In this document: positions 1 through 8,810 of the stretch, in pieces
Position numbering within the stretch: position 1 is the stretch's first letter
Layout: each line of letters starts with the position of its first letter
Origin: Tetzosporium hominis
GTDB lineage: Bacteria > Bacillota > Bacilli > Bacillales_A > Planococcaceae
DNA: 64,000 nucleotides
Direction of reading: 5' to 3'
NCBI RefSeq assembly: GCF_002265435.1
Contig: NZ_NOKQ01000134.1
Location: 186,001-250,000, forward strand
The notes under the pieces: generated by a model
The model's input: only the letters and a program-made list of their open reading frames with translations
Database searches by the model: none
Told to the model about the DNA's origin: nothing
Made by a program: the position numbers and the translations under genes

Positions 1-794
1 TAATGCACTTTAATGTTCAAGGAATGCAGGAATTCAATAAACCCTTTTAAGTCCAAGCGAATGGACTTGTGTTTCACCGGTAGCTGGAAAACATCTGCTT
101 TAGGGTGATACAGGTGCTTGAACTGGCTCGTATAAGCAGTATAGGCTTTGCGAACTTCTTTTTCTCCAGCACCTAAAGCGACGCGGTTCTGAGCGTACAG
201 ATTAAAGCGGTCGATCTGTTCATCGTAGAAGCTCGTCACGACGACACGGTCAAGAGCACCAGCTTCCTCTAGGATTCGCCAGAGTTTAGATGGCATTAAA
301 GATCCCTCATAGGAAGAAGGAGCATCTTTCATATCCATATTGATATACATAAAAGGAAAGCGCTCTAACAATTCATCTAGTGTAAGAATGCGAGCTTTTT
401 CCAGTTCTTCATCTGTGAACTGATCGCGTCCTTCAAAGTTTGCACTAAAATCGATTGCTTGGATAGCCGCTAATGTCATATCGCTCACAAGTCCAGAGGA
501 AGCACTTGTGCGGTCTACGGTATCATCATGGAACACAATGATCTGCTCATCTTTTGTCATGCGAAGATCAATTTCAAATCCATGAACACCAAGTTCTGCT
601 GCTTTTTCAAAAGCAAGTAAAGTGGACTCTGGTCCAATTAGAGATCCGCCACGATGGGCTAGAATGATGGGTGATGCTGTATCTAAAACTTGTTTTTGCG
701 GTCTTGATTGTGGTTTTGACAGGGCTTTAGTTCCTGCCCAAGCAGTTCCTGCAGCTGCTGCAAGGAGCAGTGCAATCTTGCGTTTGCGTGTCAT
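1..794 (-). CDS. Glycerophosphodiester phosphodiesterase, partial at the window edge
   Basis: Hydrolyses glycerophosphodiesters to glycerol-3-phosphate and an alcohol, by family. Read on the minus strand from an ATG at 792-794, preceded by the ribosome site AGGAGGC, the frame stays open to base 1, so the C-terminus lies outside the window. The first ~20 residues (MTRKRKIALLLAAAAGTAWA) are a basic start plus a hydrophobic stretch, suggesting a signal peptide or membrane anchor. The GDPD signature follows: AHRGG at about residue 45, PEST shortly after, then FEIDLRMTKD and VFHDDTVDRT, which carry the metal- and substrate-binding Glu/Asp/His residues. Downstream segments YINIDMKD and VVVTSFYDEQ are also typical. 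It is divergent from ylbG. A short plus-strand frame at 622-843 is only its shadow. Confidence 0.9.
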   Translation of the reverse strand, partial: MTRKRKIALLLAAAAGTAWAGTKALSKPQSRPQKQVLDTASPIILAHRGGSLIGPESTLLAFEKAAELGVHGFEIDLRMTKDEQIIVFHDDTVDRTSASSGLVSDMTLAAIQAIDFSANFEGRDQFTDEELEKARILTLDELLERFPFMYINMDMKDAPSSYEGSLMPSKLWRILEEAGALDRVVVTSFYDEQIDRFNLYAQNRVALGAGEKEVRKAYTAYTSQFKHLYHPKADVFQLPVKHKSIRLDLKGFIEFLHSLNIKVH

Positions 795-898
795 GCTGTT
801 GCCTCCTAGTGATTCAGTTTTCAGATATTCCCTGCTGTGGTAGACTTAACTTACTACGAAAGAGCAATTTGAGCAAATCAAGAAAGTGAGGAATGGCT

Positions 899-1171
899 AT
901 GATTCCTAGACAAGGATTGATTGTATTTGTCAACCATCTGAAGCATGCAAAGACATTACGAAAATATGGTCATGTCTATTATATATCGAGAAAATTAAAG
1001 TACGCAGTCATCTACGTCAATCAAGAAGATGTAGAAGCTGTAACTGCTAAATTACTGAAGCTGCCATTTGTTAAAAAGCTTATGGAATCGGAGCGACCGT
1101 TCATCAAGACAGAGTATGAAAACTCCAAACCGGATAAAGCGAAAGAATACGATTACAAGATCGGCTTATGA
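899..1171 (+). CDS. ylbG: YlbG family protein (DUF2129)
   Basis: Small cytoplasmic protein of about 90 residues with no established biochemical role. It is recognised by the family opening [14 protein letters not shown] and the motif [19 protein letters not shown]. Two in-frame ATGs exist (893 and 899). The ribosome site GTGAGG at 886-891 lies two bases before the first and seven before the second, so 899 is chosen. In B. subtilis ylbG follows ylbF (ricF); no ylbF is present here, a glycerophosphodiesterase gene on the other strand taking its place. Its stop codon runs against that of the minus-strand gene that follows; the two coding ends overlap by six bases. Confidence 0.88.
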   Translation: MIPRQGLIVFVNHLKHAKTLRKYGHVYYISRKLKYAVIYVNQEDVEAVTAKLLKLPFVKKLMESERPFIKTEYENSKPDKAKEYDYKIGL

Positions 1172-1552
1172 CAAAGGCGGCAGCAAATGATTCAGTCGCA
1201 TAATGGCGATGAGAGCTTGATAATAGTGATCGACTGACCCAAACTCGCTAGAATGTTTGACTTCGAGCGTAACAGGTGTCACGTCCAAATCGGCGAGCAC
1301 TTTTTCAAATGCAAGTTGTCTTTCCATTTTGGGCTCTCTGAAGTCCATGCCTTCTCGACAAATATAGATAGGAATAAAAGGCACGTCTCCTGCTGGCTTC
1401 AGTGCTAAAGCCAAGGAGACACTTTTTTTGTCATTTTTTGTTCCATGTAAAATAAACGCGTGATGAATACGGTGCTGATTGGTTTTGGCGAGTTCACATA
1501 ACTCAAATACATCTCCGTATCCTTCACCTAATTCTATAAATCGTTGAATCAT
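1166..1552 (-). CDS. Conserved hypothetical protein of Bacillales (about 128 aa)
   Basis: I recognise this as a conserved small protein found near ylbG/rsmD in Planococcaceae and Bacillus, but I cannot give a function. It begins [20 protein letters not shown], has a block [25 protein letters not shown], then [11 protein letters not shown], and ends with a probable helix [17 protein letters not shown]. No signal peptide or membrane segment is visible. The ATG at 1550-1552 is preceded on the minus strand by AAAGGACG. It converges on ylbG with a six-base overlap and diverges from rsmD. Some databases attach a methylthioribose-kinase label to relatives; nothing here supports a kinase (no ATP-binding loop). 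Confidence 0.75.
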   Translation of the reverse strand: MIQRFIELGEGYGDVFELCELAKTNQHRIHHAFILHGTKNDKKSVSLALALKPAGDVPFIPIYICREGMDFREPKMERQLAFEKVLADLDVTPVTLEVKHSSEFGSVDHYYQALIAIMRLNHLLPPLS

Positions 1553-1628
1553 GTTGAGACGTCCTTTCTTATTAAAGCTACTTATGTTAATTTACTAGAT
1601 ATTGAGGTACTTGGAAAGGGGAAGAGTT

Positions 1629-2670
<1,042 letters not shown>

Positions 2671-2677
2671 CTACTAT

Positions 2678-2941
2678 CTAGTCGAGCATCAGTAACAGCC
2701 AACCTAATACTGCTACTGTCACGATACGAGACAACCAGTAGGGACCAAATGAGATACCTGAACCTCGGACCAACAGAAAATTTTGCAAATGAATACTTAA
2801 ACTAGAGAAACCGAGTACGATTCCGTAATAGACAAGCGGAGCATCAAGTGAAGCCAGTTGTCCCATTCGCGCTGAGAGTTCGAGCATTCCATACAGCAAC
2901 GCTCCTAAATAGGAAGGGAGTGTAAGGGACTGGAACCCTCA
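2678..2941 (-). pseudogene. ylbJ: Remnant of ylbJ (sporulation integral membrane protein), C-terminal fragment
   Basis: The minus strand between coaD and ylbL has an open stretch of about 87 codons from a stop at 2939-2941 to a stop at 2678. It reads like the last fifth of the ~400-residue YlbJ family: a segment LLYGMLELSARM, then DAPLVYYGIVLGFSSLSIHL, then GISFGPYWLSRIV, corresponding to the conserved GLLEMT / FxGLSVxxQ / DIxxxPFFxAR blocks. Position and orientation between coaD and ylbL match B. subtilis. YlbJ is a sigma-E-dependent sporulation protein. About 300 N-terminal residues are missing and no good start exists (only TTG at 2897-2899), so this is read as a dead fragment rather than a new small membrane protein. 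Confidence 0.75.
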
Positions 2942-3008
2942 AAAATAATGGAACACCTTGCGCATCTCTTTATGGATTCGACAAGAGACAGGGGAAGGGA
3001 ATGATCAT

Positions 3009-4052
3009 ATGATGAAGAAATGGAGAGGGCCGCTTCTACTGCTGGCTATCTTGTTGTTTCTATTTTATCCGCTGGATTATTATATTTCGAAACCGGGTGG
3101 AGCATACGAACTATCTCCTATCGTTCAAGTGGAAAATCAAGATTCAGGGGATGAAGGGGAGCTTCGACTGTTGACGATTGCTCTTTCTAAAGCTACTCCG
3201 GCAACTTATTTGTATCAGCGTCTGAAAGATCCTGAACACTTGATGGAAGCCAATCAGATACGCCGTGAGGACGAAGATGATGAGGCCTATGAAGTCCGTC
3301 AGTTAAAGTTGATGTCCAACTCCCAACTCAATGCCATCAAAGTAGCTTATGAAAAGACGGGTGAACCCTATGAACTGATTAACAATGGGTTGTTTATCTA
3401 TTCAGTAGTTAAAGGAAGCCCTGCAGATGGAAAGTTACGACCTGGAGACCGAATTGTAGCGATTAATGGAAATGGAGATGTCAGTGAGGCAACACTTCAG
3501 GAGTTCATTCTGACAAAAGAAGTAGGAGATACGATCGATCTGACAGTTCAAAGAGATGGAGAGACTCGTGAGGAACAGATTACGTTAGGTAGTATTGAAG
3601 AAATTCCCGATCGCCCTGCAGTGGGAATCTCCTATCAGCAAGATCAACAAATCACTACAGAACGTGATGTGTCCTTTGAATCAGAGGAGATTGGTGGTCC
3701 TTCAGCAGGCCTCATGTTCACTTTAGAAATCATGAATCAGCTTTTAGAGGAAGACATGACAAAAGGTTACAAAATTGCGGGTACTGGAGAAATTTTAGAA
3801 GACGGGAAAGTTGGCCGCATTGGTGGCATCGATTTGAAAGTGGTAGCGGCTTCAGATGCGAATGTAGACTTTATGTTTGCGCCAGATGATACCATTGATC
3901 CTGAAATCTTAAAGCAGAATCCAGATCTTGTGAGTAACTATCAATTGGCTGTCGACACAAAAGAGAAGCTGGGTCTTGACCTCGATATCATTCCGGTGAA
4001 AACGATTGATGATGCACTTGACTACTTAGAAAAACTGCCCCCTAAATCTTAA
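3009..4052 (+). CDS. ylbL: YlbL-type PDZ/Lon-like membrane protease
   Basis: Membrane-anchored serine protease with a Lon-type Ser-Lys dyad; in B. subtilis YlbL takes part in clearing the SOS division inhibitor YneA. The chosen ATG at 3009 lies eight bases after GGGGAAGGGA and gives 347 residues. An N-terminal membrane helix (PLLLLAILLFLFYPLDYYI) is followed by an extracellular region, a PDZ domain at roughly residues 125-200 (IYSVVKGSPADGKLRPGD), and the protease domain with catalytic Ser232 in GGPSAGLMF and Lys277 in GGIDLKVVAA. Its 3' end overlaps a terminator shared with tmcAL. Confidence 0.93.
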   Translation: MMKKWRGPLLLLAILLFLFYPLDYYISKPGGAYELSPIVQVENQDSGDEGELRLLTIALSKATPATYLYQRLKDPEHLMEANQIRREDEDDEAYEVRQLKLMSNSQLNAIKVAYEKTGEPYELINNGLFIYSVVKGSPADGKLRPGDRIVAINGNGDVSEATLQEFILTKEVGDTIDLTVQRDGETREEQITLGSIEEIPDRPAVGISYQQDQQITTERDVSFESEEIGGPSAGLMFTLEIMNQLLEEDMTKGYKIAGTGEILEDGKVGRIGGIDLKVVAASDANVDFMFAPDDTIDPEILKQNPDLVSNYQLAVDTKEKLGLDLDIIPVKTIDDALDYLEKLPPKS

Positions 4053-4065
4053 GGGGCAGTCTTTT
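4031..4065. terminator. Bidirectional terminator between ylbL and tmcAL
   Basis: ACTGCCCC at 4034-4041 pairs with GGGGCAGT at 4053-4060. AAAA precedes and CTTTT follows, so the hairpin can end transcription from both sides. Both stop codons lie inside it. Confidence 0.85.
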
Positions 4066-5241
4066 AAATTCGCTTCCGACAAGCTCATGGACTTCTCCAG
4101 ATTCATAGCCTAAATAGTAAAGATCCGAAGCCTTTGTGTCTTGTCTAAGAAACTCAGAAGAACTGCTTGCCAGCCGAGATACAATCGGCAGCGGACAGTC
4201 TTTTTTTATTTGACCCAAATACTGCTGCCCTTTATCTGTTCTCCCGAGCAGTCGAACCGCATCAGGTAAAGTGGTTGTGCGCGATGATTCTTGGAATCCT
4301 GTATAGATATGTGTCATCATACGCTGTAAACGAGTCCACGTGTACCGTTTCGACTTCAAGCGGTGCATAAACTCACTATAAGTTGCAGAAACTAGAGCGT
4401 GTTTTTGAATGGCGTGTTCAATACCTTCCGATACTTCTGCAATGTTCCGCAGCTGCTCGGGGCTGTTTGATAAGATGGCATAGCGAAGCCGCGGCCAGAA
4501 TTGTTCCCAGCTACCGTATTGTTGATAGTGCTCATACCAGCCTGTGAGCGCTTGTAATGTTTCTTTGGGTACAAACTCTCCAGGTATCTCCATCATCTCA
4601 AAAAGTGCGTGGCGAATACCCGTAGCGCTTGCAATAGATTGTCCCTGACGTATGAAATCATGGTATCCAGCTCCAATTCTCTCTATCGTTAGAGGTTGAA
4701 TCGAATAAGATTGGCTGAGAGCCGCTTCCACATAGTGATACCCCAGAATGTTATTAGGTTGTGATAGATCTACGAATTCGTTTGAATCCTGTGCAACTGC
4801 AAGAAAGGCATGCTGCAAAGCCATCGGATAGCTGTTGCCAGCTTGTAAAGACTGCCGAATGGCGTGGTTGTATTTGTCGCGGTTTGAATGAATTAGGTGA
4901 TACGTATCGAGAAATGACTGGATTTTGCCGTGTTCGCTCCCAAACACAAACGAACTACATCCTAGCTGCTCAAGCAAATGGATGGATCCAGCAGCAAATT
5001 CAGTAGCAGATGCCGTTGCATAGCGGTAGGGAAGTTCAACGACCAGGTCTACACCGTTTGCAAGAGACATCCCAGCTCGTGTCCATTTATCGACAAGTGC
5101 AGGTTCTCCTCGCTGCAAAAAATTGCCTGACATGACCGCCACGACAATGTCTGCACCAGATGACTGGCGGGCCTGTTCTATATGATAAGCATGACCATTA
5201 TGAAACGGATTGTGCTCAACTACAACTCCTGTTGCTTTCAT
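4042..5241 (-). CDS. tmcAL: tRNA(Met) cytidine acetate ligase TmcAL (YlbM)
   Basis: Makes N4-acetylcytidine at the wobble position of elongator tRNA-Met, using acetate and ATP. Length 399 residues, as in B. subtilis YlbM. The nucleotidyltransferase-like N-terminus carries GVVVEHNPFHNGHAYHI (residues 5-21) and VVAVMSGNFLQRGEPALVDK, both diagnostic. A run KLVELPYRYA-like (VDLVVELPYRYATASATEFA) and FVFGSEHG follow. The ATG at 5239-5241 has AAGGGGCGATG just upstream. It is transcribed divergently from yceD with its own promoter, as in relatives. Confidence 0.95.
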   Translation of the reverse strand: MKATGVVVEHNPFHNGHAYHIEQARQSSGADIVVAVMSGNFLQRGEPALVDKWTRAGMSLANGVDLVVELPYRYATASATEFAAGSIHLLEQLGCSSFVFGSEHGKIQSFLDTYHLIHSNRDKYNHAIRQSLQAGNSYPMALQHAFLAVAQDSNEFVDLSQPNNILGYHYVEAALSQSYSIQPLTIERIGAGYHDFIRQGQSIASATGIRHALFEMMEIPGEFVPKETLQALTGWYEHYQQYGSWEQFWPRLRYAILSNSPEQLRNIAEVSEGIEHAIQKHALVSATYSEFMHRLKSKRYTWTRLQRMMTHIYTGFQESSRTTTLPDAVRLLGRTDKGQQYLGQIKKDCPLPIVSRLASSSSEFLRQDTKASDLYYLGYESGEVHELVGSEFKRLPLKI

Positions 5242-5270
5242 TTTTCATCGCCCCTTCGTATACTAGTAAC

Positions 5271-5299
5271 AGTATACGTAGAAAGAAATCAGGTGACAA
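5271..5299 (-). promoter_or_regulatory. Sigma-A type promoter for tmcAL
   Basis: On the minus strand TTGTCA (5294-5299) and TATACT (5271-5276) are separated by 17 bases, both one base from consensus. It reads into tmcAL 30 bases downstream. Confidence 0.75.
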
Positions 5300-5308
5300 G
5301 AAATTATC

Positions 5309-5337
5309 TTGACATCTATTTCAGCACGTTATATAAT
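5309..5337 (+). promoter_or_regulatory. Consensus sigma-A promoter for yceD-rpmF
   Basis: TTGACA (5309-5314), 17-base spacer, TATAAT (5332-5337): a perfect match. It lies back to back with the tmcAL promoter and drives yceD and rpmF, fitting a growth-linked ribosomal protein operon. Confidence 0.88.
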
Positions 5338-5366
5338 CAACTTTGTTGTCTTGAGGTGATAAACGT

Positions 5367-5891
5367 ATGAAATGGACAATTCATCAATTGGCGAAATACC
5401 GTCGCAGTCAGATGGAAATTGACGAAGAAGTTCAGCTTCCTGAACTGATGACTCGAAATCCGGAGATTCGGCACGTATCACCCGTACATGTAAAGGCCCG
5501 TTGTACAGTTGGTGCAACGAGTTTAACTTGTCACTTCCAGTTAGAAGGGCATCTCATCTTACCAAGTTCTCGGACATGGGAAGATGTAAAATTTCCTTTT
5601 TCGATTGATTCAACAGAAATGTTTGATTGGTCGGAGCATGCAGAGGAAAGTGAAAACGTTCATCTTGTTGAAGGTGATGTGATTCACGTAGATCCTGTAT
5701 TAGAGGAATTAATCCTTTTAACGATACCTCTTCAAGTCTTTGAAGACAATGCAGACGAGCGCAAGCCGGAAGGTGGAAGCTTTTGGAGTTTTGCAACGGA
5801 AGAAGAGCTCGAGGAAAAGGAAGCGGACGAACAAAAAACGGATCCAAGACTTGCTGAATTAGCTAAGTATTTTGATCAAACAGACGATTAG
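5367..5891 (+). CDS. YceD family protein (DUF177)
   Basis: Protein of 174 residues belonging to the DUF177/YceD family (B. subtilis YlbN), almost always found directly before rpmF. E. coli YceD has been linked to 23S rRNA processing; the role in Bacillales is less clear. Visible features: KCT-like segment ARCTVGATSLTCHFQLEGHL near residue 50, conserved VEGDVIHVDPVLEELILLTIPL, and an acidic charged tail ending RLAELAKYFDQ. The ATG at 5367 follows GAGGTGA. Only 21 bases separate it from the rpmF start codon. Confidence 0.9.
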   Translation: MKWTIHQLAKYRRSQMEIDEEVQLPELMTRNPEIRHVSPVHVKARCTVGATSLTCHFQLEGHLILPSSRTWEDVKFPFSIDSTEMFDWSEHAEESENVHLVEGDVIHVDPVLEELILLTIPLQVFEDNADERKPEGGSFWSFATEEELEEKEADEQKTDPRLAELAKYFDQTDD

Positions 5892-5912
5892 ATCTGTAAG
5901 GAGGTGCCATCA

Positions 5913-6086
5913 ATGGCTGTACCATTTAGAAGAACTTCTAAAACTGCAAAAAGAAAGCGTCGTACGCATTTCAAATTATCTGTACCTGGTATGGTAGCAT
6001 GCCCTAACTGTGGTGAAGCAAAATTGGCTCACCGCGTATGTAAGTCATGCGGACACTACAAAGGGAAAGAAGTTGTAAGCAAATAA
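5913..6086 (+). CDS. rpmF: 50S ribosomal protein L32
   Basis: Large-subunit ribosomal protein of 57 residues. The N-terminus [20 protein letters not shown] is the L32 signature. A zinc ribbon CPNC...CKSC (four cysteines, residues ~30-46) identifies it as the zinc-binding form of L32. The AAGGAGGTG site at 5898-5906 points to the ATG at 5913, not the in-frame ATG at 5904. Confidence 0.97.
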   Translation: MAVPFRRTSKTAKRKRRTHFKLSVPGMVACPNCGEAKLAHRVCKSCGHYKGKEVVSK

Positions 6087-6153
6087 TTCAGTATTTGCGC
6101 AGCTATGTTTTAGAACATAAATACTGATAACTTTTTGAGTTATCCGTATAATA

Positions 6154-6196
6154 AAGACTACCAGAGAGACCATGGCTCTTTGGTAGTCTTTTTTTA
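6154..6196 (+). terminator. Terminator after rpmF
   Basis: AAGACTACCA (6154-6163) pairs with TGGTAGTCTT (6181-6190), followed by seven or more T residues. It ends the yceD-rpmF transcript. Confidence 0.9.
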
Positions 6197-6215
6197 TATT
6201 CAAAAATAAAATTGA

Positions 6216-6331
6216 GTTTCTCATTAAAAATGGGGGACTCCGGGAGAATAAGAGGGATTCCTGAGGCCCCGGACGTAAGGAGGAGACTTAGGAACCCTCC
6301 TCCGGAAAGCATCCCATTTTTAATGAGAAAC
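6216..6331. repeat. Long inverted-repeat element between rpmF and the hydratase gene
   Basis: A perfect 19-base inverted repeat, GTTTCTCATTAAAAATGGG at 6216-6234 and its complement at 6313-6331, encloses about 78 bases of GC-richer sequence containing CCGG-rich blocks that can fold further (CTCCGGGAG on the left, CTCCTCCGG on the right). It contains no reading frame of interest. It resembles the interspersed intergenic hairpin repeats common in Bacillales genomes, but the copy number cannot be seen here. Confidence 0.8.
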
Positions 6332-6365
6332 ACACAAGCAAGATAGTCTATTTGGAGGGATGATT

Positions 6366-7124
6366 ATGAGTTTTCGTATTGATCAATTAGACGGTATCGT
6401 CCAGTTTCAAATCACCAGACCGCACATACATAACGCAGTAAACTTTGAAGTCATGGAGGGGCTCGAACTCTTCTTAAAACGCTTGGACCAGCCAGATGTC
6501 CATTTTGGCGTCATTACTGGAGAAGGAAACAAAACATTTTGCAGCGGAGGAGACTTAAGTGTCTTTCACTCGGTTCGAACAGAACAAGAAGCCTATGCGA
6601 TCCATCAACGTATGACACATATCCTTTACCGCTTAGCCACGCAACCTGTACCCGTGATTGCATTAATTAATGGCACAGCTATCGGAGGCGGTGCAGAGAT
6701 TGCAAGTGCTTGCGATTACCGTTTAATGCGAAAAGATGCAAAAGCAGGCTTTATCCAAGGCCGGCTTGCAATCACCTCTGGGTGGGGTGGAACTACACTG
6801 CTCCAAACGAAAGGAATGGCATACGATAAACTTTTGAAGCTTACAACAGAGGCAGAGCCACTTGTAGCAGCCGAGCTTGAAGAAATCGGCTGGGTAACAG
6901 AGAGCTTTGAAGGGGACAAATGGGCAGCTTTCGCCGATTTCATTCACAAAATGAAAACCCGTCACCCTTCCGTTGCCAAAGCTTATAAGTCTATTTTGAC
7001 AGCTCCTTTAAAAGAACGAGCAATTCTTGATCGGATGTTAGAAGAAGCACGAGTTTGTTCCGTATTGTGGGAACAACAACCTCACCATGATGCAGTAGCG
7101 CACTTTTTAAACCGAAAAAACTAA
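6366..7124 (+). CDS. Enoyl-CoA hydratase/isomerase family protein
   Basis: Crotonase-fold enzyme of about 252 residues, presumably hydrating an unsaturated acyl-CoA. The oxyanion-hole motifs are FCSGGDLSVF (about residue 60) and NGTAIGGGAEIASACDYR (about residues 100-117). The usual second catalytic acid region reads LAITSGWGGTTLL. The ATG at 6366 is six bases after GGAGGG; the ATG at 6360 is inside the ribosome site. It lies upstream of a biotin-dependent carboxylase set, reminiscent of B. subtilis yngF (methylglutaconyl-CoA hydratase) beside yngH/yngE, so a leucine or short branched-chain acyl-CoA pathway is possible but unproven. A cre box and promoter separate it from the carboxylase genes. 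Confidence 0.85.
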   Translation: MSFRIDQLDGIVQFQITRPHIHNAVNFEVMEGLELFLKRLDQPDVHFGVITGEGNKTFCSGGDLSVFHSVRTEQEAYAIHQRMTHILYRLATQPVPVIALINGTAIGGGAEIASACDYRLMRKDAKAGFIQGRLAITSGWGGTTLLQTKGMAYDKLLKLTTEAEPLVAAELEEIGWVTESFEGDKWAAFADFIHKMKTRHPSVAKAYKSILTAPLKERAILDRMLEEARVCSVLWEQQPHHDAVAHFLNRKN

Positions 7125-7162
7125 AAAGTCCGGACAATTTGATTTATTTTGTCAATTGATAG

Positions 7163-7190
7163 TTGAAATCGCTTTCATCTATCGTATAGA
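7163..7190 (+). promoter_or_regulatory. Promoter with an overlapping perfect cre (CcpA) box
   Basis: TTGAAA (7163-7168) and TATAGA (7185-7190) with 16 bases between form a plausible promoter. TGAAATCGCTTTCA at 7164-7177 matches the cre consensus TGWAANCGNTNWCA at every position and sits on the -35 box, the position expected for glucose-dependent repression by CcpA. It precedes the acyl-CoA carboxylase genes. Confidence 0.8.
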
Positions 7191-7220
7191 CTTAAAAAGT
7201 GTGGGAAGGGGAGAAATGGA

Positions 7221-8573
7221 TTGAAACGTATATTAATTGCAAATCGGGGAGAAATCGCAAGTCGCATCATTCGTACATGTGACGAGATGGGAATCGAAAC
7301 CGTAGCGGTCTATTCAGAAGCTGACGCTGATATGCCTTTTGTCAAACAGGCAACTCGCGCACACCTTATTGGGCCAGCACCTGTGAATCAATCCTATCTT
7401 AATAAAGAAGCTATTATCCGCATAGCCAAAGAAGAACAAGTGGATGCTATTCATCCCGGTTACGGCTTCTTATCTGAAAATGCGGAGTTTGTTCGAGAAA
7501 TTGAAGCAGCAGGAATTCGGTTTATTGGACCGTCTGCAGAGACGATTGACAAGATGGGGGACAAGATTGCCTCGCGTGACACTATGAAAACAGCTGGAGT
7601 TCCAGTTGTACCAGGAACGGAAGAAGGCCTTGCAACTGTGGAAGAAGCGGTCGAGTTTGCAAATGCGATCGGCTATCCTGTTATGCTAAAGGCTTCTGGT
7701 GGCGGCGGTGGTATTGGTATGGTGAAATGTGAAACTGAGCAAACGCTCGCTCAACAGTTCACAGGAATCAAAACCCGAGCTAAAAATTATTTTGGCAATG
7801 ATGCCGTGTTCGTCGAAAAATTTGTGGAACCAGCTCGTCATATCGAAGTTCAGGTATTTGGAGACTATAAAGGGGACGTCTTCCATCTATTTGAGCGCAA
7901 CTGTTCGGTGCAACGTCGCAACCAAAAAGTGATTGAAGAAGCACCATCGCCGGCTCTAAGCCAAGAAACGAAAGACAAGTTGTATGAAGCAGCCGTTCAA
8001 GCAGCAAAAGCTGTGAACTATAAAAATGCCGGGACCGTAGAATTTATTATGGATGCCGATGAAAATTTCTATTTCTTAGAGATGAACACGCGACTCCAAG
8101 TTGAACATCCGATTTCAGAGGAGATCACGGGGACAGACCTTGTAAAATGGCAACTGCTCACGGCAATGGATCAACCCCTCCCAATTTCGGATCAAAGCCA
8201 GTTGGTTATAAAAGGCCATGCCATCGAGTTCCGTCTTTACGCGGAAGACTCCGAGCGCTTCATGCCTTCACCTGGGAAGCTTGATGTTTTGCGATTCCCT
8301 GAAGGCGAAGGGATTCGTATAGACAGTGGGTATGCAGAAGGGAACTCTGTAACACCTTATTACGACCCGATGATTGCAAAAGTCATCGTGTCAGGCAAAG
8401 ACCGTACACAAGCTCTTGAACGGGCACAAGCACTGTTAGAGAATTTAGATGTACAAGGTGTTAAATCAAATGTCGCGTTTTTCCGTTCGTTTATCCAATA
8501 CGATGGATTCAAAGAAGGCGACTATGCTACAAACAGTATCGTTTTATTCAGAAAACAACCAAAGGAGCAATGA
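7221..8573 (+). CDS. Acyl-CoA carboxylase, biotin carboxylase subunit
   Basis: ATP-dependent carboxylation of biotin on the carrier protein encoded next. 450 residues, standard for AccC-type subunits. N-terminal domain starts KRILIANRGEIASRIIRTC. The ATP-grasp glycine loop ASGGGGGIGM is at about residues 156-165; HIEVQVFGD, FERNCSVQRRNQKVIEEAPS and EMNTRLQVEHPISE follow in order. The start at 7221 follows GGGAAGGGG. Because its partners are a stand-alone 70-residue carrier and a single fused propionyl/methylcrotonyl-type carboxyltransferase, this is more likely the catabolic or acyl-CoA enzyme (like B. subtilis YngH) than the fatty-acid AccC. The fatty-acid acc genes are not in the window. 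Confidence 0.93.
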   Translation: MKRILIANRGEIASRIIRTCDEMGIETVAVYSEADADMPFVKQATRAHLIGPAPVNQSYLNKEAIIRIAKEEQVDAIHPGYGFLSENAEFVREIEAAGIRFIGPSAETIDKMGDKIASRDTMKTAGVPVVPGTEEGLATVEEAVEFANAIGYPVMLKASGGGGGIGMVKCETEQTLAQQFTGIKTRAKNYFGNDAVFVEKFVEPARHIEVQVFGDYKGDVFHLFERNCSVQRRNQKVIEEAPSPALSQETKDKLYEAAVQAAKAVNYKNAGTVEFIMDADENFYFLEMNTRLQVEHPISEEITGTDLVKWQLLTAMDQPLPISDQSQLVIKGHAIEFRLYAEDSERFMPSPGKLDVLRFPEGEGIRIDSGYAEGNSVTPYYDPMIAKVIVSGKDRTQALERAQALLENLDVQGVKSNVAFFRSFIQYDGFKEGDYATNSIVLFRKQPKEQ

Positions 8574-8575
8574 CA

Positions 8576-8788
8576 ATGAAAACACTTATTTCAACAATGG
8601 CAGGTACCGTCTTCACATTAAACAAAGCAGTAGGGGAAGAAGTCGTAACAGGTGATGTGGTACTAGTACTTGAATCGATGAAAATGGAGATTCCGGTTGA
8701 ATCTGATCAATCAGGTAAAATCGCAGAAATCCACGTGGCAGAAGGGGACTTTGTAAACGAAGGGGACACGCTCGTTACATTCGAATAA
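8576..8788 (+). CDS. Biotin carrier (biotin/lipoyl attachment) protein
   Basis: Carries the carboxylated biotin between the two catalytic subunits. About 70 residues, essentially only the biotinyl domain. The biotinylation site is ESMKMEI, with the modified lysine between two methionines, at about residue 37. AAAGGAG at 8561-8567 places the start at the ATG at 8576; an in-frame ATG at 8570 overlaps the previous stop. The second half GKIAEIHVAEGDFVNEGDTL is the conserved hairpin of the fold. Corresponds in size and place to B. subtilis YngHB. Confidence 0.93.
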   Translation: MKTLISTMAGTVFTLNKAVGEEVVTGDVVLVLESMKMEIPVESDQSGKIAEIHVAEGDFVNEGDTLVTFE

Positions 8789-8810
8789 GACAACTTAGGG
8801 GGAAATGGGC

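Noticed and set aside
622-843. Plus-strand 73-codon frame over the start of the glycerophosphodiesterase gene
   Set aside because: Antisense to a well supported gene with signal peptide and catalytic motifs; no family match recognised.
6103-6333. Minus-strand 76-codon frame across the 6.2 kb hairpin
   Set aside because: Covers the terminator and inverted repeat, low-complexity composition, no ribosome site; not a gene.
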